DNA of 64,000 nt from Tabrizicola sp. TH137 (GCF_002855575.1 NZ_PKRQ01000001.1:806001-870000); one strand, 5' to 3'; shown: positions 34,891 to 43,735, counted from the first letter of the stretch. A program made the numbers and translations. Notes: a model not told the origin generated them from the letters alone.

Positions 34891-35691
34891 CTAAAGCCGC
34901 ATCGACAGCCGCGCCGATTGCAGCAATGTCAGCGCCGGGTTTTCCACCGCCGCCATCTGGGCCGATGAAACGGCCAGAAACCGGCGGATGGCCTGTTCCA
35001 CCTTTGCGGGTTCCGCGAACTGGCTTACCTTCTCCGAACCAAAGACCGCCCGCGCCCGCGTCTCCAGCACCGAGACCTGACGATCAAGATCCAGCGAGCC
35101 AAGGCTTTTCGGCAGACCCAGCGCCTGGCGCATCACCTCCCACAGCGGCGGATTTCCCAGCACGCGAAACCACTTCGCCCGATCGCTGATCGTCTCTCCT
35201 GCCAGATCAGAAAGCTCGCGCCGCGCGTTCAGGGCAAGGCGCATGTCATTGTTCACCGATCCGACCGCCGCCTCGAACCGCGCTTCCTTCCAGCGTGCCA
35301 TGATCCCGTCCGCGAAAGTCGAAATCTTGGTGCTGGGAACCGAGAAATTGCCGAAGCCGAAGGCCGCCGACAATTCCTTGTAGCGCGTGTCAGTCAATCG
35401 GTTGGCCAGCGCCTCGGTCTTCAGCGTGCCCTCCTCCAGCACCTTGCGGATGAAGGCGCGGGCATTCAGATCCTCCTGCAAACCGAAGGCCTCAAGCGAG
35501 ATCCGCAGCAGACGCCGGTCGGATACAAGGTCCTCCGCCGTGTCGATCCCGCCGATCCGTTCGCGGAAGTAAGCCTCATCCCGCACCAGGGCCGCCTGCC
35601 GCATCAGCGTCGCGCTTTGCGTCGCCTCGCTCCGCTTCAGGAATTCCCAGCCGAGAATGCCGGAAAAGGGGATGACGGGGGCAAAGCTCAT
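34891..35691 (-). CDS. DUF1217-family flagellar protein
   Basis: 266 residues. The pattern ATLMRQAALVRDEAYFRERIGGIDTAEDLVSDRRLLRISLEAFGLQEDLNARAFIRKVLEEG is characteristic of DUF1217 proteins of alphaproteobacterial flagellar loci. No membrane segment. It is the last gene of the fliC-flaF-flbT operon and is coupled to flbT by an ATGA overlap. The molecular role is not known to me; a flagellin-related or late-assembly function is inferred from the operon. Confidence 0.8.
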   Translation of the reverse strand: MSFAPVIPFSGILGWEFLKRSEATQSATLMRQAALVRDEAYFRERIGGIDTAEDLVSDRRLLRISLEAFGLQEDLNARAFIRKVLEEGTLKTEALANRLTDTRYKELSAAFGFGNFSVPSTKISTFADGIMARWKEARFEAAVGSVNNDMRLALNARRELSDLAGETISDRAKWFRVLGNPPLWEVMRQALGLPKSLGSLDLDRQVSVLETRARAVFGSEKVSQFAEPAKVEQAIRRFLAVSSAQMAAVENPALTLLQSARLSMRL

Positions 35692-36092
35692 ATCGGCCTC
35701 TGCGCCAACAGCCGTTCCTCGCGCGGCAGCAGGCTGCGCAAGGCGCGGAGCACCGGGTAGAATTGCCCGTCCAGAGCGGCCTTCGAGGCGATGGTCAACT
35801 GCATCCGGCTGTCCGGATCGGTCAGGACCTGGCTCAACTGTTCGATCGCCCGCAGCAGCGGCATCCGCATCTCCTCCGTCGCGGCATCCCCCGACAGCAC
35901 AAGCTGCGCCATATAGCAGACACGCCGCACGGGGGTATTCGCCGCATCGGGCGGGATGGCATCGCGCAGGCGCAGGATGTTTGCGTTGGGGGTCAGCACC
36001 GACAGGCGCGACCGCTTGTCGCCATTCTCGATCACCACGCCATTCACCAGCACCCGCTCATGCGGCCCAAGCTTCAGGACAAGCCCGCTCAT
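35688..36092 (-). CDS. flbT: Flagellin regulator FlbT
   Basis: 134 residues starting MSGLVLKLGPHERVLVNGVVIENGDKRSRLSVLTPNANILRLRDAI, the conserved FlbT N-terminus. In Caulobacter FlbT binds the 5' untranslated region of flagellin mRNA and limits its translation before hook completion. It is placed with flaF behind fliC as expected. The start at 36092 is set by the ATGA overlap with flaF. Confidence 0.95.
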   Translation of the reverse strand: MSGLVLKLGPHERVLVNGVVIENGDKRSRLSVLTPNANILRLRDAIPPDAANTPVRRVCYMAQLVLSGDAATEEMRMPLLRAIEQLSQVLTDPDSRMQLTIASKAALDGQFYPVLRALRSLLPREERLLAQRPI

Positions 36093-36454
36093 GCCGCCAC
36101 CTCGCCCCGCAATCCGCGCATGACGGCGGTATTGATGGCCACCAGGGCCCCGGCATCGCCCCTGCCCTCCAGAACGGTGCGGCTGTGCAGGGCCGTGAAT
36201 TCGTAGATGTAGAAAAGCTGCGCCCGCAGGGCCGGCGGCAAGCCGTTGCCTGCATCCGCCACATCCACCGCCAGGGTCCGCCACAGCCGCAGATTGCGAT
36301 CCAGCGCCGCCGCAAGGGCCGGAAATCCGCCCTGCCCCTCCTCTGCCGCCCGCAGCGCCGCCGTGGCGCGGGCAAGCAGATCGTATTCCAATGCGCGCGG
36401 GGACCGCAGCGCCATATCCGGCCGTCCATAGGCGGCCCGCGCCTCGTGATGCAT
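36089..36454 (-). CDS. flaF: Flagellin biosynthesis protein FlaF
   Basis: 121 residues from ATG 36454 (GAGGAAGG upstream). YGRPDMALRSPRALEYDLLARATAALRAA and LFYIYEFTALHSRTVLEGRGDAGALVAINTAVMRGL match FlaF. FlaF acts with FlbT on flagellin synthesis and secretion in alphaproteobacteria. A 13-bp hairpin lies between fliC and this gene. Confidence 0.94.
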   Translation of the reverse strand: MHHEARAAYGRPDMALRSPRALEYDLLARATAALRAAEEGQGGFPALAAALDRNLRLWRTLAVDVADAGNGLPPALRAQLFYIYEFTALHSRTVLEGRGDAGALVAINTAVMRGLRGEVAA

Positions 36455-36484
36455 CGTCTTGCCTTCCTCTCGCAGTCTCCGGGC

Positions 36485-36516
36485 GGGTGGAGGCCGGCGC
36501 ACACCGGCCCCCACCC
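36485..36516 (-). terminator. Intercistronic hairpin between fliC and flaF
   Basis: A 13-bp stem with one mismatch or G:T position (36485-36497 with 36504-36516, loop CGCACA in plus-strand reading) begins 14 bp after the fliC stop. It has no T-run, so it probably stabilises fliC mRNA and reduces read-through into flaF. Confidence 0.6.
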
Positions 36517-36529
36517 GACCCCGCCTTCG

Positions 36530-37747
36530 TCAGCGGAAGAGCGACAGCAGGTTCTGCGGCTGCTGGTTGGCGATGGAAAGAGCCTGCGTCGCAAGCTGCT
36601 GCTGCACCTGAAGGGCCTGCAAGCGGGCGGACGTTTCCTCCATATCCGCATCGACCAGCGACCCGATGCCGGAACGCAGGGCGTCGGTCAGGCTGCCGAC
36701 AAAGCTGTTCTGCGTCTCGATCCGGGTTTCGGCCGAACCGAAGGCCGCAGCCGCGTCGATCGCGGTCTGGAGCAGGTTCTCGATGGTGCCCAGCGCCTGG
36801 GTCGCCCCCGCCGCAGTCGAGATGTCGATCGAGTTGATCTGCGCCAGACCACCGGACCCGGCATTCTTGAACTGACCGCTCACGGCGACATCGGCGGTGC
36901 CATCGTTGGTAAAGGACAACTGCCCGGCATTGGCGCTGTCGTAATCCACGGTCAGGCCGTCGATCCCCAGCGCATCAATCGCATTCTTCAACCCGATCGC
37001 GATCAGGTCCGGAACGGAGTTGTTGCCGCTGTCCACATCCGCATCGGTCAGCGTATAGGTCGCCACCCTGTCACCGATCCGCATCGACACCGAATCGCCC
37101 GCCGCCCAGGCCGTTGCGCCATCCGCGATGGTGATGTCATCCGTGCCGCCGCCCGAGTTCAGCGACAGAACGAACGTATCCCCCGCAGCCGAGATCGTGC
37201 CATTGCTCGACGCGCTGAACACGTCATTCGCCTGATAGGCGCCGGTCGAAAGATCCTCGCCATTCACCGTGATGGTGGAAGAGGTCACCCCCGTCGTGGA
37301 CCGGTCCAGCGACGACAGGATGTCCATGCTGGCCGTGCTGCCATTCACGAGGTTCAACCCGTTGAACTGCGCCGCGCTGACCACCGATCCGATCTGTTCG
37401 CGCAGCGCCACCACATCGGTTTGCAGCTTGGCGCGATCCACGTTGTCGCCCTGCGCATCGACGATCTTGCCCTTCATGGTCTTCAGAAGATCGGCCACCG
37501 TTTCCGCCGCCTCGCGCGCCACCGCGATGGTCGAGGACCCGAGCGAGAGGCTGTCCGAAATCCGGTCAAAGCCTTCGACATCGGCCTCCATGACCTTGGA
37601 GATCGACCACACGGCCGCATTGTCCTTGGCCGTGGCCACCGTCTTGCCCGTCGAAATCTCCGACTGGGTCCGCGCCATGTTGGCGCTGATGCTCTTCATC
37701 GTCTGAAGCGCGACCATCGCGCCATTGTTCGTGAGAATCGAAGACAT
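36530..37747 (-). CDS. fliC: Flagellin FliC
   Basis: 405 residues starting MSSILTNNGAMVALQTMKSI at 37747 (AGGAAAG upstream). The conserved D0/D1 ends are present: ISANMARTQSEISTGKTVATAKDNAAVWSISKVME at the N-side and ALQVQQQLATQALSIANQQPQNLLSLFR at the C-terminus. The centre (about 150-300) is the variable surface domain, rich in Ser, Thr, Asp and Gly. A small GCGCC-TTT-GGCGC stem (37768-37780) lies in the leader just upstream of the ribosome-binding site, where FlbT control could act. Confidence 0.96.
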   Translation of the reverse strand: MSSILTNNGAMVALQTMKSISANMARTQSEISTGKTVATAKDNAAVWSISKVMEADVEGFDRISDSLSLGSSTIAVAREAAETVADLLKTMKGKIVDAQGDNVDRAKLQTDVVALREQIGSVVSAAQFNGLNLVNGSTASMDILSSLDRSTTGVTSSTITVNGEDLSTGAYQANDVFSASSNGTISAAGDTFVLSLNSGGGTDDITIADGATAWAAGDSVSMRIGDRVATYTLTDADVDSGNNSVPDLIAIGLKNAIDALGIDGLTVDYDSANAGQLSFTNDGTADVAVSGQFKNAGSGGLAQINSIDISTAAGATQALGTIENLLQTAIDAAAAFGSAETRIETQNSFVGSLTDALRSGIGSLVDADMEETSARLQALQVQQQLATQALSIANQQPQNLLSLFR

Positions 37748-37855
37748 GTCGTCTTTCCTGTCTGAGGGCGCCTTTGGCGCGAATGAAGCCGCGGACTTCT
37801 GCCCCATGCGGTCGGCCCCTGGCCGCTGCGCCATCCCGTCGGGGATGCACAGCCA

Positions 37856-38248
37856 TCAAAGCCGCCTTGGGTTAAGCCTTTCCTGATGCGCCTCCACGAA
37901 GTCGCGCGCATTTGACTCAATCCGCAGGCGACGGTGCTGGCCCGCCAGCGGCAGACGGCGCCCCTGCGCATCATAGGCCTCGCCCCGCGCGGCCGAACCG
38001 ATCTCGCCCAGTCGCCGCCGCACCGCGCGAATCCCCTGCGCCGCGGCGGCCAGGCAGGCGGCATTGCCCTCCGCCGCTCGCAGGATGCGGGCAAGCGCCG
38101 GTTGCGGCAGGTCGGACAGCCCCGCCAGACCGGCCTCCAACTGCCGGGAATACGTCTCTAACCTTGCATAATCGCCCCGGCGAAGATCGCTCCGAATCGC
38201 GGCCAGCAACCCTTCCAGCGCCGCCCCTTGCTCTGCCGGGCCCGTCAT
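37856..38248 (-). CDS. FlgN-like export chaperone candidate
   Basis: 130 residues, helical throughout: LEGLLAAIRSDLRRGDYARLETYSRQLEAGLAGL and ILRAAEGNAACLAAAAQGIRAVRRRLGEIGSAA. It ends in a YDAQGRRLPL motif often seen in FlgN-type chaperones of FlgK and FlgL. It is coupled to the FlgJ-like gene by an ATGA overlap and lies upstream of fliC. The family match is by pattern only. Confidence 0.62.
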   Translation of the reverse strand: MTGPAEQGAALEGLLAAIRSDLRRGDYARLETYSRQLEAGLAGLSDLPQPALARILRAAEGNAACLAAAAQGIRAVRRRLGEIGSAARGEAYDAQGRRLPLAGQHRRLRIESNARDFVEAHQERLNPRRL

Positions 38249-38550
38249 TCCCGGCCTCCCGCCATCGCCCGGAACAGCGATTCGGCCAGCCCGATTCCCC
38301 CGGCCCGCACCATTTGGCTCGCCATCGCCTCACGCAGGAAGGACCCGAACTGTTCTTCCCCGATACCGCCGCCAAACGCGCCCTGCATCGAGGAAAACCC
38401 CTCCCCCGGCCCGGAGCCAAGCCCCGAATGCCGCAGCATCTCGGCCAGAAAGGCGGCTTCCAGCGCCTCCGCCTTCGCGCGCAACTGGGGCGCCCCGGCG
38501 GGAGTCTGGCGGTGCAGGGTCGCGGGGGGCGGCAGATCGGGCATCAACAT
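38245..38550 (-). CDS. FlgJ-like rod-binding protein without muramidase domain
   Basis: ATG at 38550 lies 5 nt after GGAGG and gives 101 residues. LRAKAEALEAAFLAEMLRHSGLG and GEEQFGSFLREAMASQMVRAGGIGLAESLFRAM are the rod-binding domain of FlgJ. The C-terminal glucosaminidase domain of enterobacterial FlgJ is absent, as usual in Rhodobacteraceae; the separate lytic transglycosylase at 24006 may supply the activity. Confidence 0.85.
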   Translation of the reverse strand: MLMPDLPPPATLHRQTPAGAPQLRAKAEALEAAFLAEMLRHSGLGSGPGEGFSSMQGAFGGGIGEEQFGSFLREAMASQMVRAGGIGLAESLFRAMAGGRE

Positions 38551-38599
38551 CGGAACCTCCGGTCGGACTTGGAACAGGGATGATCCTGCCGCGATCCGG

Positions 38600-38614
38600 G
38601 TAAAGGATCGGTAA
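38600..38614 (+). promoter_or_regulatory. CtrA-like box between flgJ-like and fliK
   Basis: GTAA (38600-38603), 7 nt, then GTAA (38611-38614): six of eight positions of TTAA-N7-TTAA with correct spacing. It is midway between the divergent flgJ-like and fliK starts. This is the weakest of the three boxes. Confidence 0.38.
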
Positions 38615-38658
38615 CCCGTTGCGGTCATGCTGGGCGCACCCCAAGGAAAGCCCGCTGC

Positions 38659-40704
38659 ATGACACCCCCGCTTGCCCTTCTCTCCCGCCTGTCCGGCCAG
38701 GTTCAACCGGCCGAATCCCCCCTTCCCGCGGCGGACCCTCGCCAACCCATGCCAGAGGGCGCCTTGCCGCCCCCCGCCACCGCCGATTTCACGGCCATCT
38801 TCGACCGGCTCGCCACGCCCGCCTTGCCTGCGGCGCCGCCCCTTGCCGGAAAGGCCACTACCCCCTCGCCGCCCGAGGACAGGCCCCATGATCCGGAGGG
38901 GTCGGCCCCGCCAGATGCCCCTGCGGCCGATCCCGGCCCGCCCGACCCTGCCCCCACTCACCCGGCCCCTTCCGACCTTCCGGTCGCTGCCGCAGTCATC
39001 CCTTTTGCCTGGGCCGGGCCAGCGCCCCTTCCGACCGGCATCGTCACCCCCGTATCGCTGCCCGATCCGGAAACCGTCACGAACATTGCGGAAAATACGG
39101 AAAAGCCGGATACCGCTCTTCCGCTTTCCCCCTCGCCACCCTCCCGCCTTGCCGGCCCTGCGGAAGGGGCTTCGTCACCGCGCCCGGCTTTGGGTCATGT
39201 CGCGGATCACGCCTTTTCAGCCCCCCGCGCTGCCATGGCCCCATGGCCGGCGAATGCGGCTGCGCAGCCTGCCGCGCCACTGGCGCCGCCCGCCGCTCCG
39301 GCAAACTCCGCGGCGATGGTGCAGACCACCGAACCGGGGGCAGGGCATCCGCCGCCCGTCACCGGGCCGATGACCCAGCGGTCCGATTTGCCACCCCTCC
39401 CGCCCCAGCCATCCGCGCCGCCCTCCACCGGGTCCACCCTCGCCGCCGACACAAGGCCCGCCCAGCCGGATGGCAGGCCGGTCCCCGGGATGATTCTGCC
39501 ACCAGTCAGCCCCGCGCTGCCGGATCGGGCATCGGCCCTCCCCCCTCCCATCCCGGAGCAGTCCCACCAGATCCCCGCAGGCGCAAACCTCCCGAACGAA
39601 ACCGCAGCGCCGGTCAAGGCCCAGCACGGCCAGACTATGCCCGCAGGCCACCCGCAGCCGTCCCTGCCGTCACCCGACCCTGCCGCTGCCCCTGCGCCCG
39701 CCCGATCCGGCCTGCCACCGCGCGCAGGCGAGGCGATGCCACCATCCGCCGCGCCGCTCCCCGCCGCCGCGAACGCCGTTGCGGCCCATGCTCCCGTCCA
39801 ATCCGCAGCAATCCCCGGCGGCGTGACCATGGCCATGGCTCCAGCCCCGGCATCGACCCCCTCTCAAGCCCCGGCATCGGGCGCAGACCCGGCGCAGGCA
39901 CCGATCCCCCCCGACGGCAACCGCCTCCGGCTTCCGCAATCCCCGAAGGCCGCGATGCCCGCCGCCCCTTCCCCGGAACCTGCCCGCGTGCCGTCTCTGC
40001 CAAGGGCCGGGGATGGCCCCCGCCTGCCCCTCCCGCCGATGGAACCGTCCCACGCCGAAATGCCCCTGCGCCCCGATCCGGCCAATCCTGACGCCCCCAC
40101 TCCCGCCATGCCGGAACCCGGCCGCAAGGGCGCCCCGCCCCGCCCCGCACCTGCCCCTCCGGCCTTGGCCAGCGCAACCGCCCCGCCTGCGGATATGCCC
40201 GATCCCGCCCTCCTTCCCCTCGCCCGCAGCGAGGGCGGGATCACCCTGCCCGCCCCTGAACCCGCGCCCCGGGGTCTGCCCACCTCGCTTCCCGACCTCG
40301 TTCCCCGCCATATCCTGCCCGGCATCGGATCGCCGGGGGTTGTCACCGTCACCCTCGCCCCGGCCGAACTCGGCACCCTGCAATTCGAGGTGACGCAGCG
40401 CGGCGACAGCCTGCATCTCCACCTTTCGGTGGCAGAGCCTGCAACGCTCGACCTGCTCCGCCGTCAGGGCGACCAGATGCTCGCCGAATTGCGGCAGGCG
40501 GGCTTTGCCAATGCCAGCCTCAGCTTTGCCGGAAACGACGGACAGCCCGGCCCCGATGCACGGGGTGGCGAATCTCGGGGCGGCGATCCCCGTGGCGAAG
40601 GGCAGCGCACCGCCCCGCCAACCGCCGCCGCCGAACCGCCCGAAACGCGCGGCCCCGCCCCGCCCCGGGCCATGGCGCCCGGCACGCTCGACCTCCGCCT
40701 CTGA
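38659..40704 (+). CDS. fliK: Hook-length control protein FliK
   Basis: 681 residues. The first 530 or so are very rich in Pro and Ala and probably unfolded, as in the ruler part of FliK. The C-terminal domain (about 550-640) has GVVTVTLAPAELGTLQFEVTQRGDSLHLHLSVAEPATLDLLRRQGDQMLAELRQAGF, the FliK/Flg_hook pattern that contacts FlhB. It sets hook length and triggers the export switch. AAGGAAAG precedes the ATG. flgD follows after 23 bp. Confidence 0.9.
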   Translation: MTPPLALLSRLSGQVQPAESPLPAADPRQPMPEGALPPPATADFTAIFDRLATPALPAAPPLAGKATTPSPPEDRPHDPEGSAPPDAPAADPGPPDPAPTHPAPSDLPVAAAVIPFAWAGPAPLPTGIVTPVSLPDPETVTNIAENTEKPDTALPLSPSPPSRLAGPAEGASSPRPALGHVADHAFSAPRAAMAPWPANAAAQPAAPLAPPAAPANSAAMVQTTEPGAGHPPPVTGPMTQRSDLPPLPPQPSAPPSTGSTLAADTRPAQPDGRPVPGMILPPVSPALPDRASALPPPIPEQSHQIPAGANLPNETAAPVKAQHGQTMPAGHPQPSLPSPDPAAAPAPARSGLPPRAGEAMPPSAAPLPAAANAVAAHAPVQSAAIPGGVTMAMAPAPASTPSQAPASGADPAQAPIPPDGNRLRLPQSPKAAMPAAPSPEPARVPSLPRAGDGPRLPLPPMEPSHAEMPLRPDPANPDAPTPAMPEPGRKGAPPRPAPAPPALASATAPPADMPDPALLPLARSEGGITLPAPEPAPRGLPTSLPDLVPRHILPGIGSPGVVTVTLAPAELGTLQFEVTQRGDSLHLHLSVAEPATLDLLRRQGDQMLAELRQAGFANASLSFAGNDGQPGPDARGGESRGGDPRGEGQRTAPPTAAAEPPETRGPAPPRAMAPGTLDLRL

Positions 40705-40727
40705 CCCCAAGGAAAAGGATCCGGCCC

Positions 40728-41381
40728 ATGGACATCTCCACCACCACCACGACCCGCACCCCCACGGCCGAGGCTACCGCCGCCCGCGCCGCCATCACCT
40801 CGGATTTCACCACCTTCCTCAAGATGCTCACCACACAGCTTGAAAACCAGGACCCGCTCAACCCGCTCGATGCCACCGATTTCGCCCTGCAACTGGCCAC
40901 CTTCTCGGGCGTGGAACAGCAGGTCCAGACCAACGCCCTGATCACCGACCTTGCGGCGCAGATGGGCCTCATGAACCTCGCGCAGCTTTCGGGATGGATC
41001 GGCCAGCAGGCACAGACCACGGCGGATGTCCATTTCGACGGTGCACCCGTCACCCTCCTCCCCGCCCCCGCCCAGGGCGCCGACTCGGCGGTCCTCGTCG
41101 TCCGCAATTCCAACGGGGCCGTCGTCTCGCGCGAAACCCTGCCGCTCACCGGCGGCGCCTATCAATGGCTCGGCGCGGATGCCACGGGCAGCCCCCTGCC
41201 CGAAGGCCGCTACGCCCTCTCGCTCGAAAGCAGCCGCGGCGAAGAGGTCATCGCCACCACCCCCATCGCCAGCTACGCCGCGATCGAAGAGGTGCGCCGC
41301 GACAGCGGCAGCGTGACCCTCGTCCTCAAGGGCGGGGTGGAGGTTACGCAGGACGACATCCTCTCCCTCCGCGACGGCTGA
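40728..41381 (+). CDS. flgD: Hook-cap protein FlgD
   Basis: 217 residues. TSDFTTFLKMLTTQLENQDPLNPLDATDFALQLATFSGVEQQVQTN is the FlgD N-terminal signature; a beta domain of about 100 residues follows. It caps the growing hook and is lost from the finished structure. It is the last flagellar gene of the cluster. AAGGA lies upstream of the ATG. Confidence 0.95.
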   Translation: MDISTTTTTRTPTAEATAARAAITSDFTTFLKMLTTQLENQDPLNPLDATDFALQLATFSGVEQQVQTNALITDLAAQMGLMNLAQLSGWIGQQAQTTADVHFDGAPVTLLPAPAQGADSAVLVVRNSNGAVVSRETLPLTGGAYQWLGADATGSPLPEGRYALSLESSRGEEVIATTPIASYAAIEEVRRDSGSVTLVLKGGVEVTQDDILSLRDG

Positions 41382-41396
41382 TCCCTCCCCCCTTGC

Positions 41397-41428
41397 GGCG
41401 GCGGGCCATCCCGTTAGGGTCCGCCGCC
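41397..41428 (+). promoter_or_regulatory. Hairpin abutting the phosphotransferase start codon
   Basis: An 11-bp stem with one G:T pair joins 41397-41407 and 41418-41428; the next base is the A of the ATG at 41429. It could end flgD transcription or mask the translation start. There is no T-run. Confidence 0.4.
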
Positions 41429-42208
41429 ATGCCGCAAGACCCCGCCAGCGCCGCCCTCGCCCGCCTGCACCCCGCCCCCGCGGCCTGGGAACCCCTGCCC
41501 GGCGGGCGCACCAACCGGCTCTGGCGGATCGGCCCCCTCGTCCTCAAACGCCACGACCCCGCCGCGGTCAGCCCGCTCTTCCCCAATGATCCGCTGGCCG
41601 AGGCGCGCGCCCTCACCCTTTTCGCGCCCCATGGCCTCGCCCCCCGCCTGCGCGCGGCGGGCGAAGACTGGCTGATCTACGAACATGTCGAAGGCACCCC
41701 CTGGCGCGGCGATCCCGCCCCCGTCGCCCGGATGCTGCACCGCCTGCACAGCACGCCCGTCCCCGACGGCACCTTCCGCCCCCTCCCCAACGGCAGCGCC
41801 GCCCTCCTCGCCCATGCCGCCAGCTTCGCACCGCCCGGCCTGACCCCGCCGCCGCCCGATCCGCAGCTTCCCCCCGTACCGCCGCGCCCCGTCCATGCCG
41901 ATCCTGTCCCCGGCAACATCCTCGCCACGGCCGAGGGCCCGCTCCTGATAGATTGGCAATGCCCCGGCCTCGGCGACCCGGCCGAAGACCTTGCCACCCT
42001 CATCTCGCCCGCCATGATGTGGCTCTATACCGGCGCAAAACCGCCCGAAGGCTGGGCCGAGGCGATCCTCGCCGCCTATCCCGATGCCGCCACGGCAGAC
42101 CGCACCCGCACGCTCCTGCCGCTCTACCACTGGCGCATCCGCGCCCATTGCGCCTGGAAGGCCGCCCGTGGCGATGCCGATTACGCCACCGCCCTGCACA
42201 TCACCTAA
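41429..42208 (+). CDS. APH/choline-kinase-type phosphotransferase
   Basis: 259 residues. A shortened N-lobe (LPGGRTNRLWRIGPLVLKRHD, with the likely ATP-binding Lys) leads to a kinase-like C-lobe. VHADPVPGNIL is the Brenner motif with the catalytic Asp, and LLIDWQCPGLGDPAEDLA holds the metal-binding Asp. It belongs to the aminoglycoside/choline phosphotransferase superfamily; the substrate cannot be told from sequence, and resistance should not be assumed. The end overlaps the convergent ubiB stop by four bases. Confidence 0.78.
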   Translation: MPQDPASAALARLHPAPAAWEPLPGGRTNRLWRIGPLVLKRHDPAAVSPLFPNDPLAEARALTLFAPHGLAPRLRAAGEDWLIYEHVEGTPWRGDPAPVARMLHRLHSTPVPDGTFRPLPNGSAALLAHAASFAPPGLTPPPPDPQLPPVPPRPVHADPVPGNILATAEGPLLIDWQCPGLGDPAEDLATLISPAMMWLYTGAKPPEGWAEAILAAYPDAATADRTRTLLPLYHWRIRAHCAWKAARGDADYATALHIT

Positions 42209-43734
42209 AGAAACGATCCCAGCCCGATCCCCGCCGCAAAGACAGCCGCCCCCAGCGGGATCAGATACCACCGCGACCGCCGCCGCGGCGGGGCAAGCGG
42301 CTTCGGCGGGTCCGCCTGCGCAATCAGCGCCGCCTCCACCATGCGCGGCAGCTTCGGCCCGAAGCGCGACAAGACCCGCGCCGTCAGCAGCAGATCCCGG
42401 ATCAGGGCCGCAGGCCCCACATTCTTGGCGATATAGCTTTCCACCACGGGCCGCGCGACCTGCCAGATATTGATATGGGGATCAAGCGACCGCGCCACCC
42501 CCTCCACCACCACCATCGTCCGCTGCAACAGGATCAGTTCCGTCCGCGTCTGCATCCCGAACCGCTCCGTCACCTCGAACAGATAGGCCAGAAGCCGCGC
42601 CATCGAAATCCGGCTCGCATCCATCCCGAAGATCGGCTCGCCCACCGCCCGCAGCGCGCGGGCAAACTCGTCGATATCCCGATCCGCCGGCACATAGCCC
42701 GCCTCGAAATGCACCTCCGCCACGCGGCGATAATCCTTGCGGATGAACCCCATCAGGATTTCCGCATAGACCCGGCGGGTATATTCGTCGATCCGCCCCA
42801 TGATCCCGAAATCATAGGCGATGATCTCCCCTGCGGCCCCCACCTTCAGGTTCCCCTGATGCATGTCGGCGTGAAAGAACCCGTCCCGCAGCGCATGATT
42901 CAGGAACAGCGACAGAACCCGCGCCGCCAGCGCCTTTCGGTCAAACCCCGCCGCGTCGATGGCGGCATTGTCGTTCATCCCGATGCCTTCCGCCCAGCCC
43001 AGCGTCATCACCGTCTTGGCAGACAGAAACCAGACGGGCGTCGGCACGCGGAACCCTTCATCCTTCTCGGTATTCGCGGCGAATTCTGCCGCGGCGGATG
43101 ATTCCAGCCGCAGGTCCAGCTCGCCCATGACCACGCCCTCGAAATGCGCGATCACATCCATGGGCCGCAGCCGCCGCGCAGCGGGGGCCACGATCTCGAT
43201 CGTCCGCGCAATCAGGTAGAAGGCGTCGATATCCTTGCGAAACGCCCGCTCGATGCCGGGGCGCAGCACCTTGACCGCGACCTCTTCCCCGGTATCGGCC
43301 AGCCGCGCCCGATGCACCTGCGCGATGGACGCCGCCGCCACAGGCTCGGAAAACTCCGAAAACACCTGATCGACCGGCGCTTCAAGCTCCGCCTCGATCA
43401 TCTTCATCGCCATGTCGCGCGGAAAGGGCGGCAACTGGTCCTGAAGGTATTTCAACTGCTCGGCCAGCTTTTCGCCCACGATGTCGGGCCGGGTCGAAAG
43501 GATCTGCCCGAACTTGATATAGGCCGGTCCCAGCGCCGTCAGCGCACGTGTCGCCGGCGGCAGCGCCGGATCACCCTTCAGGCCCAGCCATTTGAAAGGC
43601 CAGCCCAGCAACCGCGCCGCCACGCGGATGGATGGCGGCGCCCGGAACGCCTCCAGCACGACGGCCATCGCCCCCGTGCGTTCCAGCGTCGCGCCCGTGC
43701 GGATCAGGCGCCAGATATTATGCGGTCCCCGCAT
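42205..43734 (-). CDS. ubiB: UbiB-family atypical kinase for ubiquinone synthesis
   Basis: 509 residues from ATG 43734, 1 bp after the ubiE stop. The KxGQ motif is seen in LGPAYIKFGQILSTRPDIVG, with AAASIAQVHRA as the Ala-rich loop, VAVKVLRPGIE as the ATP-binding Lys, FFHADMHQGNLKV as catalytic loop and AYDFGIMG as the metal motif. Hydrophobic C-terminal helices (RWYLIPLGAAVFAAGIGLGSFL) anchor it in the membrane. UbiB assists coenzyme Q biosynthesis, probably as an ATPase. It is paired with ubiE. Confidence 0.95.
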   Translation of the reverse strand: MRGPHNIWRLIRTGATLERTGAMAVVLEAFRAPPSIRVAARLLGWPFKWLGLKGDPALPPATRALTALGPAYIKFGQILSTRPDIVGEKLAEQLKYLQDQLPPFPRDMAMKMIEAELEAPVDQVFSEFSEPVAAASIAQVHRARLADTGEEVAVKVLRPGIERAFRKDIDAFYLIARTIEIVAPAARRLRPMDVIAHFEGVVMGELDLRLESSAAAEFAANTEKDEGFRVPTPVWFLSAKTVMTLGWAEGIGMNDNAAIDAAGFDRKALAARVLSLFLNHALRDGFFHADMHQGNLKVGAAGEIIAYDFGIMGRIDEYTRRVYAEILMGFIRKDYRRVAEVHFEAGYVPADRDIDEFARALRAVGEPIFGMDASRISMARLLAYLFEVTERFGMQTRTELILLQRTMVVVEGVARSLDPHINIWQVARPVVESYIAKNVGPAALIRDLLLTARVLSRFGPKLPRMVEAALIAQADPPKPLAPPRRRSRWYLIPLGAAVFAAGIGLGSFL

Positions 43735-43735
43735 C

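Noticed and set aside
41429-42208. Aminoglycoside resistance gene
   Set aside because: The fold fits the APH superfamily, but this superfamily covers many housekeeping kinases and nothing points to antibiotic substrates.
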